A stretch of DNA of 59,935 nucleotides, taken from contig NZ_JALQEM010000007.1 of the NCBI RefSeq assembly GCF_023630705.1, positions 1-59,935 of the forward strand, read 5' to 3'. Shown here piece by piece: positions 36,457 through 46,419 of the stretch. This DNA is from Caballeronia sp. GAFFF1. GTDB lineage: Bacteria > Pseudomonadota > Gammaproteobacteria > Burkholderiales > Burkholderiaceae. Within the stretch, counting starts at the first letter, position 1, and each line of letters starts with the position of its first letter. The notes beneath the pieces are model-generated. The model was given only the letters and a program-made list of their open reading frames with translations, did no database searches and was not told where the DNA came from. Position numbers and translations under genes: made by a program.

Positions 36457-39400
36457 TCATTCGACCGCGCCTGCAGGACTCGCGCCGCCCTTGCGACGCG
36501 CCCGCCGCGCCTCGCCGCGCACGCGAATGCGGTCCATATACAGATAGACGACAGGCGTGGTGTAGAGCGTCAGCATCTGACTCACGATCAGGCCGCCGAC
36601 AATCGCGATGCCGAGCGGCGCGCGCATCTCCGAGCCTTCGCCCGTGCCGAATGCGAGCGGCAGCGCGCCGAGCAGGGCGGCGGCGGTCGTCATCATGATC
36701 GGGCGAAAGCGCAGCAGGCACGCTTCCTCGATGGCATCGCGCGAAGTCTTCGCGCCGTGGCGCGTCGCCTCGATCGCGAAGTCCACCATCATGATCGCGT
36801 TCTTCTTCACGATGCCGATCAGCAGAATGACCGCGATCAGCGCGATGATGCTGAACTCCGTGTGAAAGAGCAGCAGCGCGAGCAGCGCGCCGATGCCGGC
36901 GGACGGCAGCGTCGAAAGAATAGTGATCGGGTGGATGTAGCTCTCGTACAGGATGCCGAGCACGATATACACCGCCGCGAGCGCCGCGAGAATGAGAAGC
37001 GGCTGGTCGTTGAGCGATTGCTGGAAGGCCTGCGCCGTGCCCTGAAAGCTGCCGTGAACGGTCGGCGGCACGCCCAGTTCGGCCATCGTTTCGTAGATCG
37101 CGGCGGTCGCGGCCGAGAGCGACTGGCCCGGCGGCAAGTTGAACGAAATAGTCGAGGCGACGAACTGGCTCTGGTGATTCACCGAAAGCGGCGTGTTGCC
37201 CGGCCCGAACTTCGCGATGGACGATAGCGGGACCATCGTTTCCTTCGACGTGGACACCGCCGCGCCCGACGACGATCCCGACTTGCCGCTCGCCGCAATG
37301 GCGTTGGTCGCGGAATTGCGCACGGATTCGAGCGCGAGCGCGGCGGTGGTGTCGGCCGTGCTGGTCGACGATCCGCCCGCGCCGGTCGAACCCGTCGCGG
37401 ATGTGGATGCCGTGCTCGTCGCGCTGGAGGTCGTCGTGGAATTGGTCGATGCCGCGCCGCTTGCCGTGCCGCCCGAGGTGCTGATGTAGATCTGCTTCAG
37501 CATTTCCGGGTCTTGCCAGTACTTCGGCGCGACTTCCATGACGACGTGATACTGCGACAGCGGGTTGTAGATGGTCGACACCTGCCGCTGGCCGAACGCG
37601 TCGTAGAGCGTGTTGTCGATCTGCGCGGGCTTGATGTTGAGACGCGCGGCGGTCGCGCGGTCGAACGTGACCATCGCTTCCAGGCCGCCTTGCTGCTGAT
37701 CCGAATTCACATCGGTCAACTCGGGGCGGTGCTGCAGCGCCTCGGTGATTTTGGGCGCCCATGTGTACAGGTCGGAGGTCGTGTCCGAGAGCAGCGTGAA
37801 CTGATACTGCGCGTTCGACTGCCTGCCGCCCACGCGAATGTCCTGCACCGCCTGAAGGAACGTGCGCGCGCCCGCGACATTGGCGAGCGGGCGGCGCAGG
37901 CGGTTGATGACCTGATCCGCCGAGATCTTGCGCTCGCTTTTCGGCTTGAGCGAGATGAACATGAAGCCCGAATTGGTAGAGCGTCCGCCCGTGAAACCCG
38001 CGACGCTGTCCACGGCGGGATCGGCCTCGACAATGCGCATCATCTCCGAGAATTTCACCTTCATGGCCTGAAACGACGTGCTCTGGTCCGCCTGAATGCC
38101 GCCGATGATGCGCCCCGTGTCCTGCTGGGGGAAGAAACCCTTCGGCACGATCACGTACAGATAGAAGTTGAGGCCGATGGTCGCGAGCAGAATCAGCAGG
38201 ATGGTGCGCGGATGCCCGAGCGCCCAGCCGAGCGTGCGCGCGTAACCGCGCTGCATGCGCTCGAATTGACGTTCGAGCCAGCGCGCGACGCGTCCTTCCT
38301 CGCGCTTCTCGCGCGGTTCGTCGAGCAGGCGCGAGCACATCATCGGCGTGACGGTGAGCGACACGACGAGCGACACCGCGATGGCGAGCGACAGCGTCAG
38401 CGCGAATTCGCGGAACAGCCGCCCGACGATGCCGCCCATCAGCAAGATCGGCAGGAACACGGCGACGAGCGACACGCTGATGGACAGCACCGTGAAGCCG
38501 ACTTCCCGCGCGCCGATGATCGCGGCCTGCATGCGCGGCACGCCTTTTTCGACATGCCGCGCGATGTTTTCCAGCACGACGATCGCGTCGTCGACCACGA
38601 AGCCCGTCGCGATGGTCAGCGCCATCAGCGAGAGATTGTCGAGCGAGAAGCCGAGCAGGTACATCGCGGCAAACGTGCCGATGATCGAGATCGGCACCGC
38701 GACGCTCGGAATGAGCGTCGCGCGCCAGTTGCGCAGGAACAGGAACACGACCATTACGACCAGCGCGACCGCGATCACCAGCGTGAGCTCGGTGTCGTGC
38801 AGCGACGAGCGGATGGTGGTCGAGCGGTCCGCCGTCGGCGTGATCTCCACGTCGGCGGGCAGGGCGGCCTGCAATTGCGGCACCATCGCCTTCACGCGAT
38901 CGATCGTCTCGATGATGTTCGCGCCCGGCTGCCGGTACAGAATGACGAGTACCGCGTGCTTGTTGTTGATGAGGCCGAGATTGCGCAGGTCCTCGACCGA
39001 ATCGACCACTTCGCCGACGTCCGAGAGTTTCACCGCCGAGCCGTTGCGATACGCGATCACGAGGTCCTTGTACTGCGCGGCCTTGCTCGCCTGATCGTTG
39101 GTGTAGAGCTGGACGTGCGTGCCCTGAAACTCGATCGCGCCTTTCGGGCTGTTCGCGTTCGCCGATGCGAGCGCCGCCCGCACGTCTTCCAGCCCGATGC
39201 CGTAGTGGAACAGCGCGCCCGGCTCCAGTTCCACGCGCACCGCCGGATTCGCCGAGCCGCTCACGTCGACTTCGCCGACGCCCGGCACCGTCGAAAGCGT
39301 CTGTTGCAGCACGGTCGCCGCGGAATCGTAGAGCGAGCCCGCCGTGCGCGTGGGCGACGACAGCGCGAGCACGAGAATCGGCGCGTCGGCGGGATTCACC

Positions 39401-39792
39401 TTGTGGTACGTCGGATTGCTGCGCAGCGACGTCGGCAGATCGGCGCGGGCGGCGTTGATCGCAGCTTGCACGTCGCGCGCGGCGCCGTCGATATCGCGAT
39501 TCAGGCCGAATTGCAGCGTGATGCGCGTGCTGCCGACGGAACTCATCGACGTCATTTCGCTCACGTCCGCGATGCTGCCGAGATGGCGCTCGAGCGGACT
39601 CGCCACGCTCGTCGCCACCGTCTCCGGGCTCGCGCCCGGCAGCGACGCCTGCACGGAAATGGTCGGAAAGTCCACCTGCGGCAGCGGCGCGACCGGCAGC
39701 TTCACGAACGCGAACATGCCGGCAAGCGCGATGCCGACGGCGAGCAGCGTCGTCGCCACCGGCCGGTCGATGAAAAGGCGCGACAGGTTCAT
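36457..39792 (-). CDS. mdtC: RND efflux permease, MdtC-type, with a Ser/Thr-rich insertion
   Basis: Inner-membrane proton-driven drug exporter subunit (MdtB2C heteromultimer with MdtA). The 1111-residue protein has the RND plan: 12 membrane helices, two large periplasmic loops, TM4 with [22 protein letters not shown], and the start [15 protein letters not shown]. coli MdtC is about 1025 residues. The excess is one block, residues about 771-850, made almost only of Ser, Thr, Ala and Gly, between LKQIYIST and VPLSSIAKF in the second periplasmic loop. The frame is open through it and both flanks stay conserved. It starts 3 bases after mdtB. Confidence 0.93.
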   Translation of the reverse strand: MNLSRLFIDRPVATTLLAVGIALAGMFAFVKLPVAPLPQVDFPTISVQASLPGASPETVATSVASPLERHLGSIADVSEMTSMSSVGSTRITLQFGLNRDIDGAARDVQAAINAARADLPTSLRSNPTYHKVNPADAPILVLALSSPTRTAGSLYDSAATVLQQTLSTVPGVGEVDVSGSANPAVRVELEPGALFHYGIGLEDVRAALASANANSPKGAIEFQGTHVQLYTNDQASKAAQYKDLVIAYRNGSAVKLSDVGEVVDSVEDLRNLGLINNKHAVLVILYRQPGANIIETIDRVKAMVPQLQAALPADVEITPTADRSTTIRSSLHDTELTLVIAVALVVMVVFLFLRNWRATLIPSVAVPISIIGTFAAMYLLGFSLDNLSLMALTIATGFVVDDAIVVLENIARHVEKGVPRMQAAIIGAREVGFTVLSISVSLVAVFLPILLMGGIVGRLFREFALTLSLAIAVSLVVSLTVTPMMCSRLLDEPREKREEGRVARWLERQFERMQRGYARTLGWALGHPRTILLILLATIGLNFYLYVIVPKGFFPQQDTGRIIGGIQADQSTSFQAMKVKFSEMMRIVEADPAVDSVAGFTGGRSTNSGFMFISLKPKSERKISADQVINRLRRPLANVAGARTFLQAVQDIRVGGRQSNAQYQFTLLSDTTSDLYTWAPKITEALQHRPELTDVNSDQQQGGLEAMVTFDRATAARLNIKPAQIDNTLYDAFGQRQVSTIYNPLSQYHVVMEVAPKYWQDPEMLKQIYISTSGGTASGAASTNSTTTSSATSTASTSATGSTGAGGSSTSTADTTAALALESVRNSATNAIAASGKSGSSSGAAVSTSKETMVPLSSIAKFGPGNTPLSVNHQSQFVASTISFNLPPGQSLSAATAAIYETMAELGVPPTVHGSFQGTAQAFQQSLNDQPLLILAALAAVYIVLGILYESYIHPITILSTLPSAGIGALLALLLFHTEFSIIALIAVILLIGIVKKNAIMMVDFAIEATRHGAKTSRDAIEEACLLRFRPIMMTTAAALLGALPLAFGTGEGSEMRAPLGIAIVGGLIVSQMLTLYTTPVVYLYMDRIRVRGEARRARRKGGASPAGAVE

Positions 39793-39795
39793 GCG

Positions 39796-42700
39796 TTACT
39801 CCACGTCGCCGGCCGGACGCGGCGCGCTCATGCCGTCGCCGCCGAAGCGGGCGCGCAGCCTGCGGCCGAGCGAATCGAAGCCGAGGTAAATGACGGGCGT
39901 CGTGAAGAGCGTGAGCAACTGCGACACGATCAACCCGCCGACGATCGCGATGCCGAGGGGATGGCGCAGCTCCGAACCCGCGCCCCAGCCGAGCATCAGC
40001 GGCAGCGCGCCGAGCAGCGCCGCCATGGTCGTCATGAGAATCGGGCGGAAGCGCAACAGACACGCCTGAAAAATCGCCTCCCGCGGCGGCTTGCCTTGTT
40101 CCCGTTCGGCTTCGAGCGCGAAGTCGATCATCATGATCGCGTTCTTCTTCACGATGCCGATCAAAAGCACGATGCCGATGATCCCGATGATGTCCAGATC
40201 GTGCCCGGTAATCATCAGCGAGAGCAGCGCGCCGACACCGGCTGAAGGCAGCGTCGAGAGAATGGTGATCGGATGGATGAAGCTCTCGTACAGCACGCCA
40301 AGCACGATATACATCGTGACGATGGCCGCGAGAATCAGGAACAGTTCGTTGGACAGCGACGCCTGGAACGCGAGCGCCGCGCCCTGATAGCGGATCTGAA
40401 ACGAAGCCGGCAAGCCGATCTCGTTCTTCGCTTCTTCGATCGCCTTCACCGCCGCGCCGAGCGACGCGCCCTTCGCGAGGTTGAACGAGACGGTGGTCGC
40501 CGGGAACTGCCCGAGGTGCGTGACGAGCAAGGGCGCGGCGCGTTCGTGGAACCTGGCGATGGCCGAGAGCGGCACCTGTCCGTTCGTCGCGGTGGAAGAG
40601 GGCAGATAGATGCCGTTGAGCGTCTCGCTGTAGTGCGCGTCGGTCGGCTCGCTTTCCAGAATCACGCGGTACTGGTTCGACTGCGTGAAAATGGTCGAAA
40701 TGATGCGCTGGCCGAACGCGTCGTAGAGCGCGTTGTCCACGGTCGCGGGCGTGATGCCGAAGCGCGCCGCCGTTTCGCGATCGATTTCCACGTACACCGA
40801 TTGGCCGTTCTGCTGAAGATCGGTCGCGACATCCGTGAGAATCGACGTATGTTGCAGCCGGTCGACGAGCTTCGGCACCCATTGCGCGAACTCGGAAGGA
40901 TTCGGGTCCGTCAGCATGAACTGATACTGCGTCGGGCTGACCGTGGAGTCGATCGTCAAGTCCTGCACCGGCTGCATGTAGAGCTTGATGCTCGGAATGT
41001 CCGCCACTTCGTTCTGAATGGAGCGGATGATCTCGCTCGACGTATTGCTGCGGTCGTCGCGCGGCTTCAGGTTGATGAGCATGCGGCCGCTGTTGAGCGT
41101 AATGTTCGTGCCGTCCACGCCGATAAACGAGGTGAGACTCTCGACGTCCGGGTTCTGCAGAATCTTTGCCGCGAGCGCCTGCTGCTGTTCCGCGACCGCC
41201 TGATACGACGCCGCCTGAGGCGCCTGCGTAATCGCCTGAATCACGCCCGTGTCCTGCGTCGGGAAGAAGCCCTTGGGAATGAACACGTAGAGCACGCCGG
41301 TCAGCACGAGCGTGAGCAGCGCGACCACGAGCGTCGAACGTTGCCGGTCGAGCACCCATTCGAGCGCCACCGCATAGCGGCCGATGACGTAATCGATGAA
41401 CCGATGCGCGCGCGCCTCGAATCGCTTGCTGTCCTTCGGCGGCGTATGGCGCAGCAGCTTCGCGCACATCATCGGCACAAGCGTAAGCGACACGATCGCC
41501 GAAATGACGATGGTCACCGCGAGCGTGATCGCGAATTCATGGAAGAGCCGCCCGACGACGTCGCCCATGAAGAGCAGCGGAATCAGCACCGCGATGAGCG
41601 ACACCGTGAGCGAAATGATCGTGAAGCCGATCTGCCGCGAGCCTTTCAGCGCCGCTTCGAGCGGGGATTCGCCTTCTTCCACGTAACGCGCGATGTTCTC
41701 GATCATCACGATGGCGTCGTCCACGACGAAGCCTGTCGCGATGGTCAGCGCCATCAGCGAGAGGTTGTCGAGCGAGAAGCCGCACAGGTACATGACCGCG
41801 AGCGTGCCGACGAGCGAGAGCGGCACCGACAAGCTCGGAATGATGGTCGCGTAGACGTTGGCGAGGAAGAGATAAATGACGAGCACGACCAGCACGACGG
41901 ACAGGGCGAGCTCGAACTGCACGTCGCGCACCGAGGCGCGAATGGTCGTGGTGCGGTCGGTGACCACGCGCACGTCGAGCGCGGCCGGCAGCGACTGCTG
42001 CAACTGTGGCAGCAGCTTCTTGATGCCGTCCACCACCTGAATGACGTTCGCGCCCGGCTGACGTTGCACGTTCAGGATGATGGCGGGCGTGGAATCGACC
42101 CACGCGCCGAGCTTCGTGTTCTCCGGTCCCTGCACGATGGTCGCGACGTCCGTCAGCATCACCGGCCGCCCGTTGCGGTACGCGACGACCGCGCTCTTGT
42201 ACGCGTTGGCGTCGGTGAGCTGGTCGTTCGCGTTGATGGTGTAGGCGCGCGTCGGGCCGTCGAAATTGCCCTTCGGCGTGTTGACGTTGAGGTTCGAGAT
42301 CGTGGTGCGCAGATCGTCGATATTAAGCCCGTACGAGGCGAGCGCGCGCGTATTGGCCTGAATGCGCACGGCCGGCCGGTTGCCGCCGCTCACCGACACG
42401 AGGCCCACGCCCGCCACCTGCGAGATCTTCTGCCCGAGCCGCGTGTCCGCGAGATCCTGCACCTGCGTAAGCGGCAGCGTCTTCGAGCTGATCGCGAGCG
42501 TCATGATCGGCGCGTCGGCGGGGTTCACTTTCGCGTAGATCGGCGGGGCGGGCAGGTCGGACGGCAGCAGATTGCCGGCCGCATTGATGGCGGCCTGCAC
42601 TTCCTGCTCGGCGATATCGAGCGGCAAGTCGAGGCTGAACTGCAACGTGATGACCGATGCCCCCGCCGAACTCTGCGACGACATCTGGTTCAGGCTCGCC

Positions 42701-42921
42701 ATCTGCCCGAACTGCTTTTCGAGGGGCGCGGTGACGCTGGAAGTCATCACGTCCGGCGACGCGCCGGGGTAGAAGGTCTGTACCTGAATAGTCGGATAGT
42801 CGACGGCGGGCAGCGCGGACAGCGGCAGAAAGCGCAGCGCGACGAGGCCGACGAGCATGATCGCCGCCATCAGCAGCGCCGTGCCGACCGGTCGCAGAAT
42901 AAATATGCGGGAGGGATTCAT
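39796..42921 (-). CDS. mdtB: RND efflux permease, MdtB-type
   Basis: Partner permease to MdtC. The 1041 residues match E. coli MdtB (1040). It opens [20 protein letters not shown] and has [22 protein letters not shown]4 with [22 protein letters not shown], the second-half [10 protein letters not shown], and the C-terminal [15 protein letters not shown]. In E. coli this system exports bile salts and novobiocin; substrates here are unknown. It lies 15 bases after mdtA and 3 before mdtC, a compact operon. No outer-membrane channel gene follows. Confidence 0.95.
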   Translation of the reverse strand: MNPSRIFILRPVGTALLMAAIMLVGLVALRFLPLSALPAVDYPTIQVQTFYPGASPDVMTSSVTAPLEKQFGQMASLNQMSSQSSAGASVITLQFSLDLPLDIAEQEVQAAINAAGNLLPSDLPAPPIYAKVNPADAPIMTLAISSKTLPLTQVQDLADTRLGQKISQVAGVGLVSVSGGNRPAVRIQANTRALASYGLNIDDLRTTISNLNVNTPKGNFDGPTRAYTINANDQLTDANAYKSAVVAYRNGRPVMLTDVATIVQGPENTKLGAWVDSTPAIILNVQRQPGANVIQVVDGIKKLLPQLQQSLPAALDVRVVTDRTTTIRASVRDVQFELALSVVLVVLVIYLFLANVYATIIPSLSVPLSLVGTLAVMYLCGFSLDNLSLMALTIATGFVVDDAIVMIENIARYVEEGESPLEAALKGSRQIGFTIISLTVSLIAVLIPLLFMGDVVGRLFHEFAITLAVTIVISAIVSLTLVPMMCAKLLRHTPPKDSKRFEARAHRFIDYVIGRYAVALEWVLDRQRSTLVVALLTLVLTGVLYVFIPKGFFPTQDTGVIQAITQAPQAASYQAVAEQQQALAAKILQNPDVESLTSFIGVDGTNITLNSGRMLINLKPRDDRSNTSSEIIRSIQNEVADIPSIKLYMQPVQDLTIDSTVSPTQYQFMLTDPNPSEFAQWVPKLVDRLQHTSILTDVATDLQQNGQSVYVEIDRETAARFGITPATVDNALYDAFGQRIISTIFTQSNQYRVILESEPTDAHYSETLNGIYLPSSTATNGQVPLSAIARFHERAAPLLVTHLGQFPATTVSFNLAKGASLGAAVKAIEEAKNEIGLPASFQIRYQGAALAFQASLSNELFLILAAIVTMYIVLGVLYESFIHPITILSTLPSAGVGALLSLMITGHDLDIIGIIGIVLLIGIVKKNAIMMIDFALEAEREQGKPPREAIFQACLLRFRPILMTTMAALLGALPLMLGWGAGSELRHPLGIAIVGGLIVSQLLTLFTTPVIYLGFDSLGRRLRARFGGDGMSAPRPAGDVE

Positions 42922-42937
42922 GCGCGAGGCTTAGAGT

Positions 42938-44296
42938 TCACTGCTGCTGTTGCTGACGGCGGTGATGCCCGCCATGCTGCGCGCCCGATGCGCCCGATGC
43001 GCCCGAAGCCGCCGCCGCGGCGGATGCGCCCGACGCGCCCTTTGCGCGCTCGGCAGGAATCGTGATCTTCGCGCCTTCCTTCAGGCGGTCGGAGCCGTCG
43101 ATCACCACGCGCTCGCCCACTTGCAGGCCGGACTTGATGCTCGTGCGCTCGCCATCGACCGGGCCGGTCTTCACGTTGCGCACGCTCACCGTGTTGTCCG
43201 GCTTCACGACATACACGAACGAACCGGACGAGCCGTTGAGCACCGCCGATGTCGGCACGATGGTCGCGTTCCTGATGACGTCGACGAGCAGCTTCGTGTT
43301 CACGAACTGATTCGGGAAGAGCCCGTTTTCCTTGTTGTCGAAGGTGGCGCGCAGCTTCACGGTGCCCGTGGCCGTGTCGATCTGATTGTCGACGGTTTCG
43401 AGATAGCCGGATTCGAGCGCCCTGGTGTTCGCGCGGTCATAGGCCGTTGCCGACATCTTCACGCCCGCGCGCAGCGGCTTCATGATCGCGGCGAGGTTGT
43501 CCTCCGAGGTCGTGAAGATCACGCTGATCGGCTGCAACTGCGTGATGACGACGACGCCGTTGGTGTCGCCCGTCGTCACGTAGTTGCCCGGATCGACCTG
43601 ACGCAAGCCCACGCGCCCGGACACCGGCGCCGTAATGCGCGCATAGGCGAGGTCGAGCTTGTACGTGTCGACGTTGGCTTGGTCGGACTTCACCGCGCCT
43701 TCGTACTGCTTGACGAGGGACGCCTGCGTATCCACCTGCTGCTTGGCGATGGAATCTTGCGAAAGCAGCGTCTGATACCGCTGCAAGTCGAGCCGCGCGG
43801 TTTGCAGCAGCGCCTGGTCGCGGGCGAGCGTGCCTTGCGCGTTACGCAGCGAAATCTCGTAGGGGCGCGGGTCGATTTGCGCGAGGAGATCGCCCTTCTT
43901 GACCATCTGGCCTTCGCGGAACGCGACTTCCATCAGCGTGCCGTTGAGTTGCGTCTTGACGGTGACGTTCGCGAGCGGCGTGACGGTGCCGAGCGCATTG
44001 ATGACGACCGGCATCTCGCCTTGCGACACGGTTGCCACGTGCACCGGCTGCGGCTGATTCATCGGGTTCGCGCCGCCGCGCCGTCCGCCCTGTTGCGCCT
44101 GCTGCGGCGAACCCGCTGTGCCGCCGCGATTCCACGGATGCCACCATGCGACGGCTCCCGCGACGATCAACACGGCCACGACAAGCGGCACGAGACGGCG
44201 GCGGCGCGGCGCGGCGGTAGTGACGGGCGGTGCGGGATCGGCGGGGCGCGCGGGCGTCGCGCGCGGCTCGGCGGGAGGGTTCTTTCGGTCGTCCAT
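42938..44296 (-). CDS. mdtA: RND periplasmic adaptor, MdtA-type
   Basis: Membrane-fusion protein linking the MdtBC pump to an outer-membrane channel. The 452-residue protein has a cytoplasmic Pro/Arg-rich start, one membrane anchor (LVPLVVAVLIVAGAVAWW), a linker with QQAQQGGRRGG, then the lipoyl and hairpin domains (GTVTPLANVTVKTQLNG, GDLLAQIDPRPYE) and beta-barrel. The last ~35 residues are low complexity: GAS repeats, then HGGHHRRQQQQQ, not part of the usual family. ATG at 44296 is used; an in-frame TTG at 44320 is possible, and neither has a good ribosome site. It is first in the mdtABC operon. Confidence 0.93.
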   Translation of the reverse strand: MDDRKNPPAEPRATPARPADPAPPVTTAAPRRRRLVPLVVAVLIVAGAVAWWHPWNRGGTAGSPQQAQQGGRRGGANPMNQPQPVHVATVSQGEMPVVINALGTVTPLANVTVKTQLNGTLMEVAFREGQMVKKGDLLAQIDPRPYEISLRNAQGTLARDQALLQTARLDLQRYQTLLSQDSIAKQQVDTQASLVKQYEGAVKSDQANVDTYKLDLAYARITAPVSGRVGLRQVDPGNYVTTGDTNGVVVITQLQPISVIFTTSEDNLAAIMKPLRAGVKMSATAYDRANTRALESGYLETVDNQIDTATGTVKLRATFDNKENGLFPNQFVNTKLLVDVIRNATIVPTSAVLNGSSGSFVYVVKPDNTVSVRNVKTGPVDGERTSIKSGLQVGERVVIDGSDRLKEGAKITIPAERAKGASGASAAAAASGASGASGAQHGGHHRRQQQQQ

Positions 44297-44574
44297 CGTG
44301 TGGTGGCTGGGTCTTTCCAAGTCTGTCGTACGGGGCGCGGATGGGCGGCATCTCGCGATGCGGTCGGGGCTGATGCCCGGGAGCGGCAGCGGGCGCGGCC
44401 CGTGCGTTCAAGGCTGGACAGAGCCATAGCCATAGGTCCCGGCGCGGCCCCGGTGCGCGCGAAGCATGATGCTACGTCGCGCGCCCATGCCCGTCCACCG
44501 GGCTTTCTTTCGGATGATTACGAGCGTTACACGCGTTGGCGAAGGCCCTGACGCGTGCGGCAAAGCGCGTAAGT

Positions 44575-45414
44575 TTAATTGCTTACGGCAGACGGCGCGG
44601 CGGCCGCCGTGCCGCCGATCTCGCGCGCGATCTGGGCGACGCAATCGAGCAGGGCGGGCACCACGGTCGTGATCAGCGTCTCGTGCGGACACTGATGCGC
44701 CGCACCGCCGCAGTTGACTGAATAGCGCTCCTCCGAAGGCCCGACGAAGCCCGCAGCCACCGCGTTGAGGCCGTGATGCCATTCCCCGAGCGAAATCGCG
44801 AACCCACGGCGGCGCGCGTCGTCGAGACCGCGCTGCAAGCCGCCGGATATGCTTGGCCAGTCGTCGCCGGATGCGGTCTGCAGGCTGCCGATCAGCGCCT
44901 GCTGGTCGGCGTCCGACAGAACGGAGAGATACGCGCGCCCGACCGCCGTGCGGCTCAGGTCCATTCGGCCTCCCACTTCGAGCCGCGAGACGAGCACGGC
45001 GGAGCGCGGCCGGATGGCGTCGATGACGACCATTTCGAGCCGGTCGCGCACGGCCAGATGCACGCTGAGTCCCGTCCGCTCGGCCAGCGCAATGAGAAAC
45101 GGCCGCGCTCGCGCCCGGATGTCGAAGTTGCGCAAGAAGCCGTTGCTGAGTTCGAGCACCGACGCGGTCAGGACGAAGCGCTCGCTGTCGGGCAGACGCA
45201 GCAGCAGTCCGGCGCCGACGAGCGTGGCCGTGATCCGCGATACGGTAGGTTTGGGAATGCCGGTCCATTCGGTCAGTTCGCGGTTGCTGACCGGGGCGTC
45301 CGCAGCGGCAATGCGGCGCAACACATCGAGACCGCGCGCAAGGGCGGTGACTTCGTCGCTATCCCTGTCTTTCGTTTTTGTGCGGCTCGACGACCGGTCG
45401 CTCATCGTGGGCAT
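44575..45414 (-). CDS. IclR-family transcriptional regulator
   Basis: A 279-residue regulator. Residues about 20-85 form the winged helix (ALARGLDVLRRIAAADAPVS, GIPKPTVSRITATLVGAGLL). The C-terminal effector domain has the IclR features RPRSAVLVSRLEVGGRMDLS, TAVGRAYLSVL and a Cys/His-containing strand near the end. IclR members usually control small-carbon or aromatic catabolism; no such pathway adjoins it. ATG at 45414 or 45405 could start it. An IclR-box-like palindrome sits 33 bases upstream. It is divergent from a candidate small RNA and upstream of mdtABC by 278 bases. Confidence 0.92.
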   Translation of the reverse strand: MPTMSDRSSSRTKTKDRDSDEVTALARGLDVLRRIAAADAPVSNRELTEWTGIPKPTVSRITATLVGAGLLLRLPDSERFVLTASVLELSNGFLRNFDIRARARPFLIALAERTGLSVHLAVRDRLEMVVIDAIRPRSAVLVSRLEVGGRMDLSRTAVGRAYLSVLSDADQQALIGSLQTASGDDWPSISGGLQRGLDDARRRGFAISLGEWHHGLNAVAAGFVGPSEERYSVNCGGAAHQCPHETLITTVVPALLDCVAQIAREIGGTAAAAPSAVSN

Positions 45415-45447
45415 TTATTTTTGTGAAACATCGTTTCGAATGCTGAG

Positions 45448-45459
45448 TGGAACATTCCA
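45448..45459. promoter_or_regulatory. IclR-box-like operator TGGAACATTCCA
   Basis: A palindrome with perfect 5-base arms TGGAA/TTCCA and a 2-base centre, in the gap between the iclR-family gene and the candidate sRNA promoter. E. coli IclR recognises TGGAAATNATTTCCA, sharing the TGGAA/TTCCA ends. Probably an autoregulatory site; inferred from sequence only. Confidence 0.4.
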
Positions 45460-45586
45460 TTCAGGCGACGCCTGAAGCTTGCAAGCGATGCAAGGCCCGA
45501 TGATAAGCCGCGCGCGCCGAGTCGGTGTAATCGGAACCGATTCCGGAAGACACCGTTGGGCAGATGCCCGGACGCTGAAATTTTGC

Positions 45587-45615
45587 TTGACTTGAGCAGT
45601 GATCCCGGAAAAAAT
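45587..45615 (+). promoter_or_regulatory. Candidate sigma-70 promoter for small RNA
   Basis: TTGACT at 45587-45592 (5 of 6 to the -35 consensus), a 17-base spacer and AAAAAT at 45610-45615 (4 of 6 to the -10 consensus). Predicted transcription start near 45622. No protein gene follows on this strand before the terminator at 45756. Confidence 0.45.
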
Positions 45616-45621
45616 GGAATC

Positions 45622-45756
45622 CGATTTCGAAAGCACTGGGCGACGTGCGCGACCGCTTTCCGCTTCAGGCTTCGAATACAGTCTCTCAGGTTCTAGCACG
45701 GCCCTCGGAATGGCTAGAACTTTTAAGGCGCTACGGAAACGTGGCGCCTTTTTTTT
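45622..45756 (+). ncRNA. Candidate independently transcribed small RNA (~135 nt)
   Basis: Lies in a 458-bp gap (45415-45872) with no plausible gene. It has a promoter-like sequence, a perfect 8-bp hairpin (GTTCTAGC 45690-45697 with GCTAGAAC 45713-45720, 15-base loop), and a strong terminator 4 bases later. A weaker upstream hairpin pairs GAAAGC (about 45629) with GCTTTC (about 45655). The terminator works only on the plus strand because the T run follows the stem there. An open frame crossing the region also runs through the terminator and has no recognisable product. I do not recognise the RNA family. Confidence 0.5.
45725..45756 (+). terminator. Strong rho-independent terminator
   Basis: 10-bp stem (AAGGCGCTAC 45725-45734 with GTGGCGCCTT 45741-45750, one G-T pair), GGAAAC loop, and eight T at 45749-45756. 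No coding gene on this strand lies upstream for several kilobases, so it must end a non-coding transcript. Confidence 0.88.
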
Positions 45757-45872
45757 CGTCGGGTGCTTTTGAGCCGAGACTTGGCCCGAATATACGCCGA
45801 AAACGTATGGAGTGTTTATTGAATTTACGCGACAGGCGAGCGCGGCGTCAAAATGCGCCGCGCGAAGAGAGG

Positions 45873-46181
45873 TCAGTTCAGTTCGGTGAACACACGGCGT
45901 TGCCGGAGCAGCAGCTTGCCGCGCACGATCCAGTACAGGCTCGCAGCCAGCAGCGCCGAGGCGACGCCCATCACGAGGAGCGGCGATACCCGCTCGGGCG
46001 CGGGCTGGCTGGTTGCGACGACCAGCGCGGCGAAGAAGGCGCCGCCCGCCTGATAGTACGAGCGCTTCGCGAGAATGCGACGCATGCGATGCGTGGTGAA
46101 ACGGGAGACGGGGGCGCGCGTGAAAGGTTCGAAGAGCATCAACCCAGCGACGAGGGCGATGGCGAGGTTCATGTAAATCAT
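45873..46181 (-). CDS. Small membrane protein of unknown function
   Basis: A 102-residue protein with three hydrophobic stretches: residues 4-20 (MNLAIALVAGLMLF), about 46-57 (GGAFFAALVVAT) and 68-86 (LLVMGVASALLAASLYWIV). A basic segment of Arg and Lys lies between the first two, and the C-terminus is basic. ATG at 46181 or 46172. I do not recognise a family. It stands alone between the candidate small RNA and a lipoprotein gene on the other strand. No terminator with a T tail is visible after it. Confidence 0.65.
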   Translation of the reverse strand: MIYMNLAIALVAGLMLFEPFTRAPVSRFTTHRMRRILAKRSYYQAGGAFFAALVVATSQPAPERVSPLLVMGVASALLAASLYWIVRGKLLLRQRRVFTELN

Positions 46182-46419
46182 GGCGGGGTTTCGGTGGGAG
46201 GGGCGAGACTGCGGCGAATATAGACCGGACCGGACAATGCCAAAAGCAGAAGTGTCCTAAATGTAGAGGAAACATTCTATTGAGCGCGTCTGACGCTGTG
46301 CCGAAGCTGCCGCAGTTCGCTTGCAATGCAAGCTTTCGCGAGTTGCCGGGTTCGAGGCGTATGATGAGCCCGCGTTTCGGAACGCGCCCGAATTTCAGCA
46401 CCAAGCAGGAGGCAGCACC

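Noticed and set aside
36413..41467. A very long open frame (over 1600 codons) on the minus strand through mdtC and mdtB in another phase
   Set aside because: It is a high-GC shadow frame: Arg/Ala/His-rich, no recognisable domain, and spans two genes with clear RND motifs in their own frames.
45645..46223. Open frame of 192 codons on the plus strand crossing the sRNA region
   Set aside because: It begins at a GTG without a ribosome site, runs through a strong terminator and covers the opposite-strand membrane protein gene; no protein family is visible.
46266..46278. Second IclR-box-like word (AGGAAACATTCTA)
   Set aside because: The arms do not match well and the centre is longer; too weak to call beside the good palindrome at 45448.
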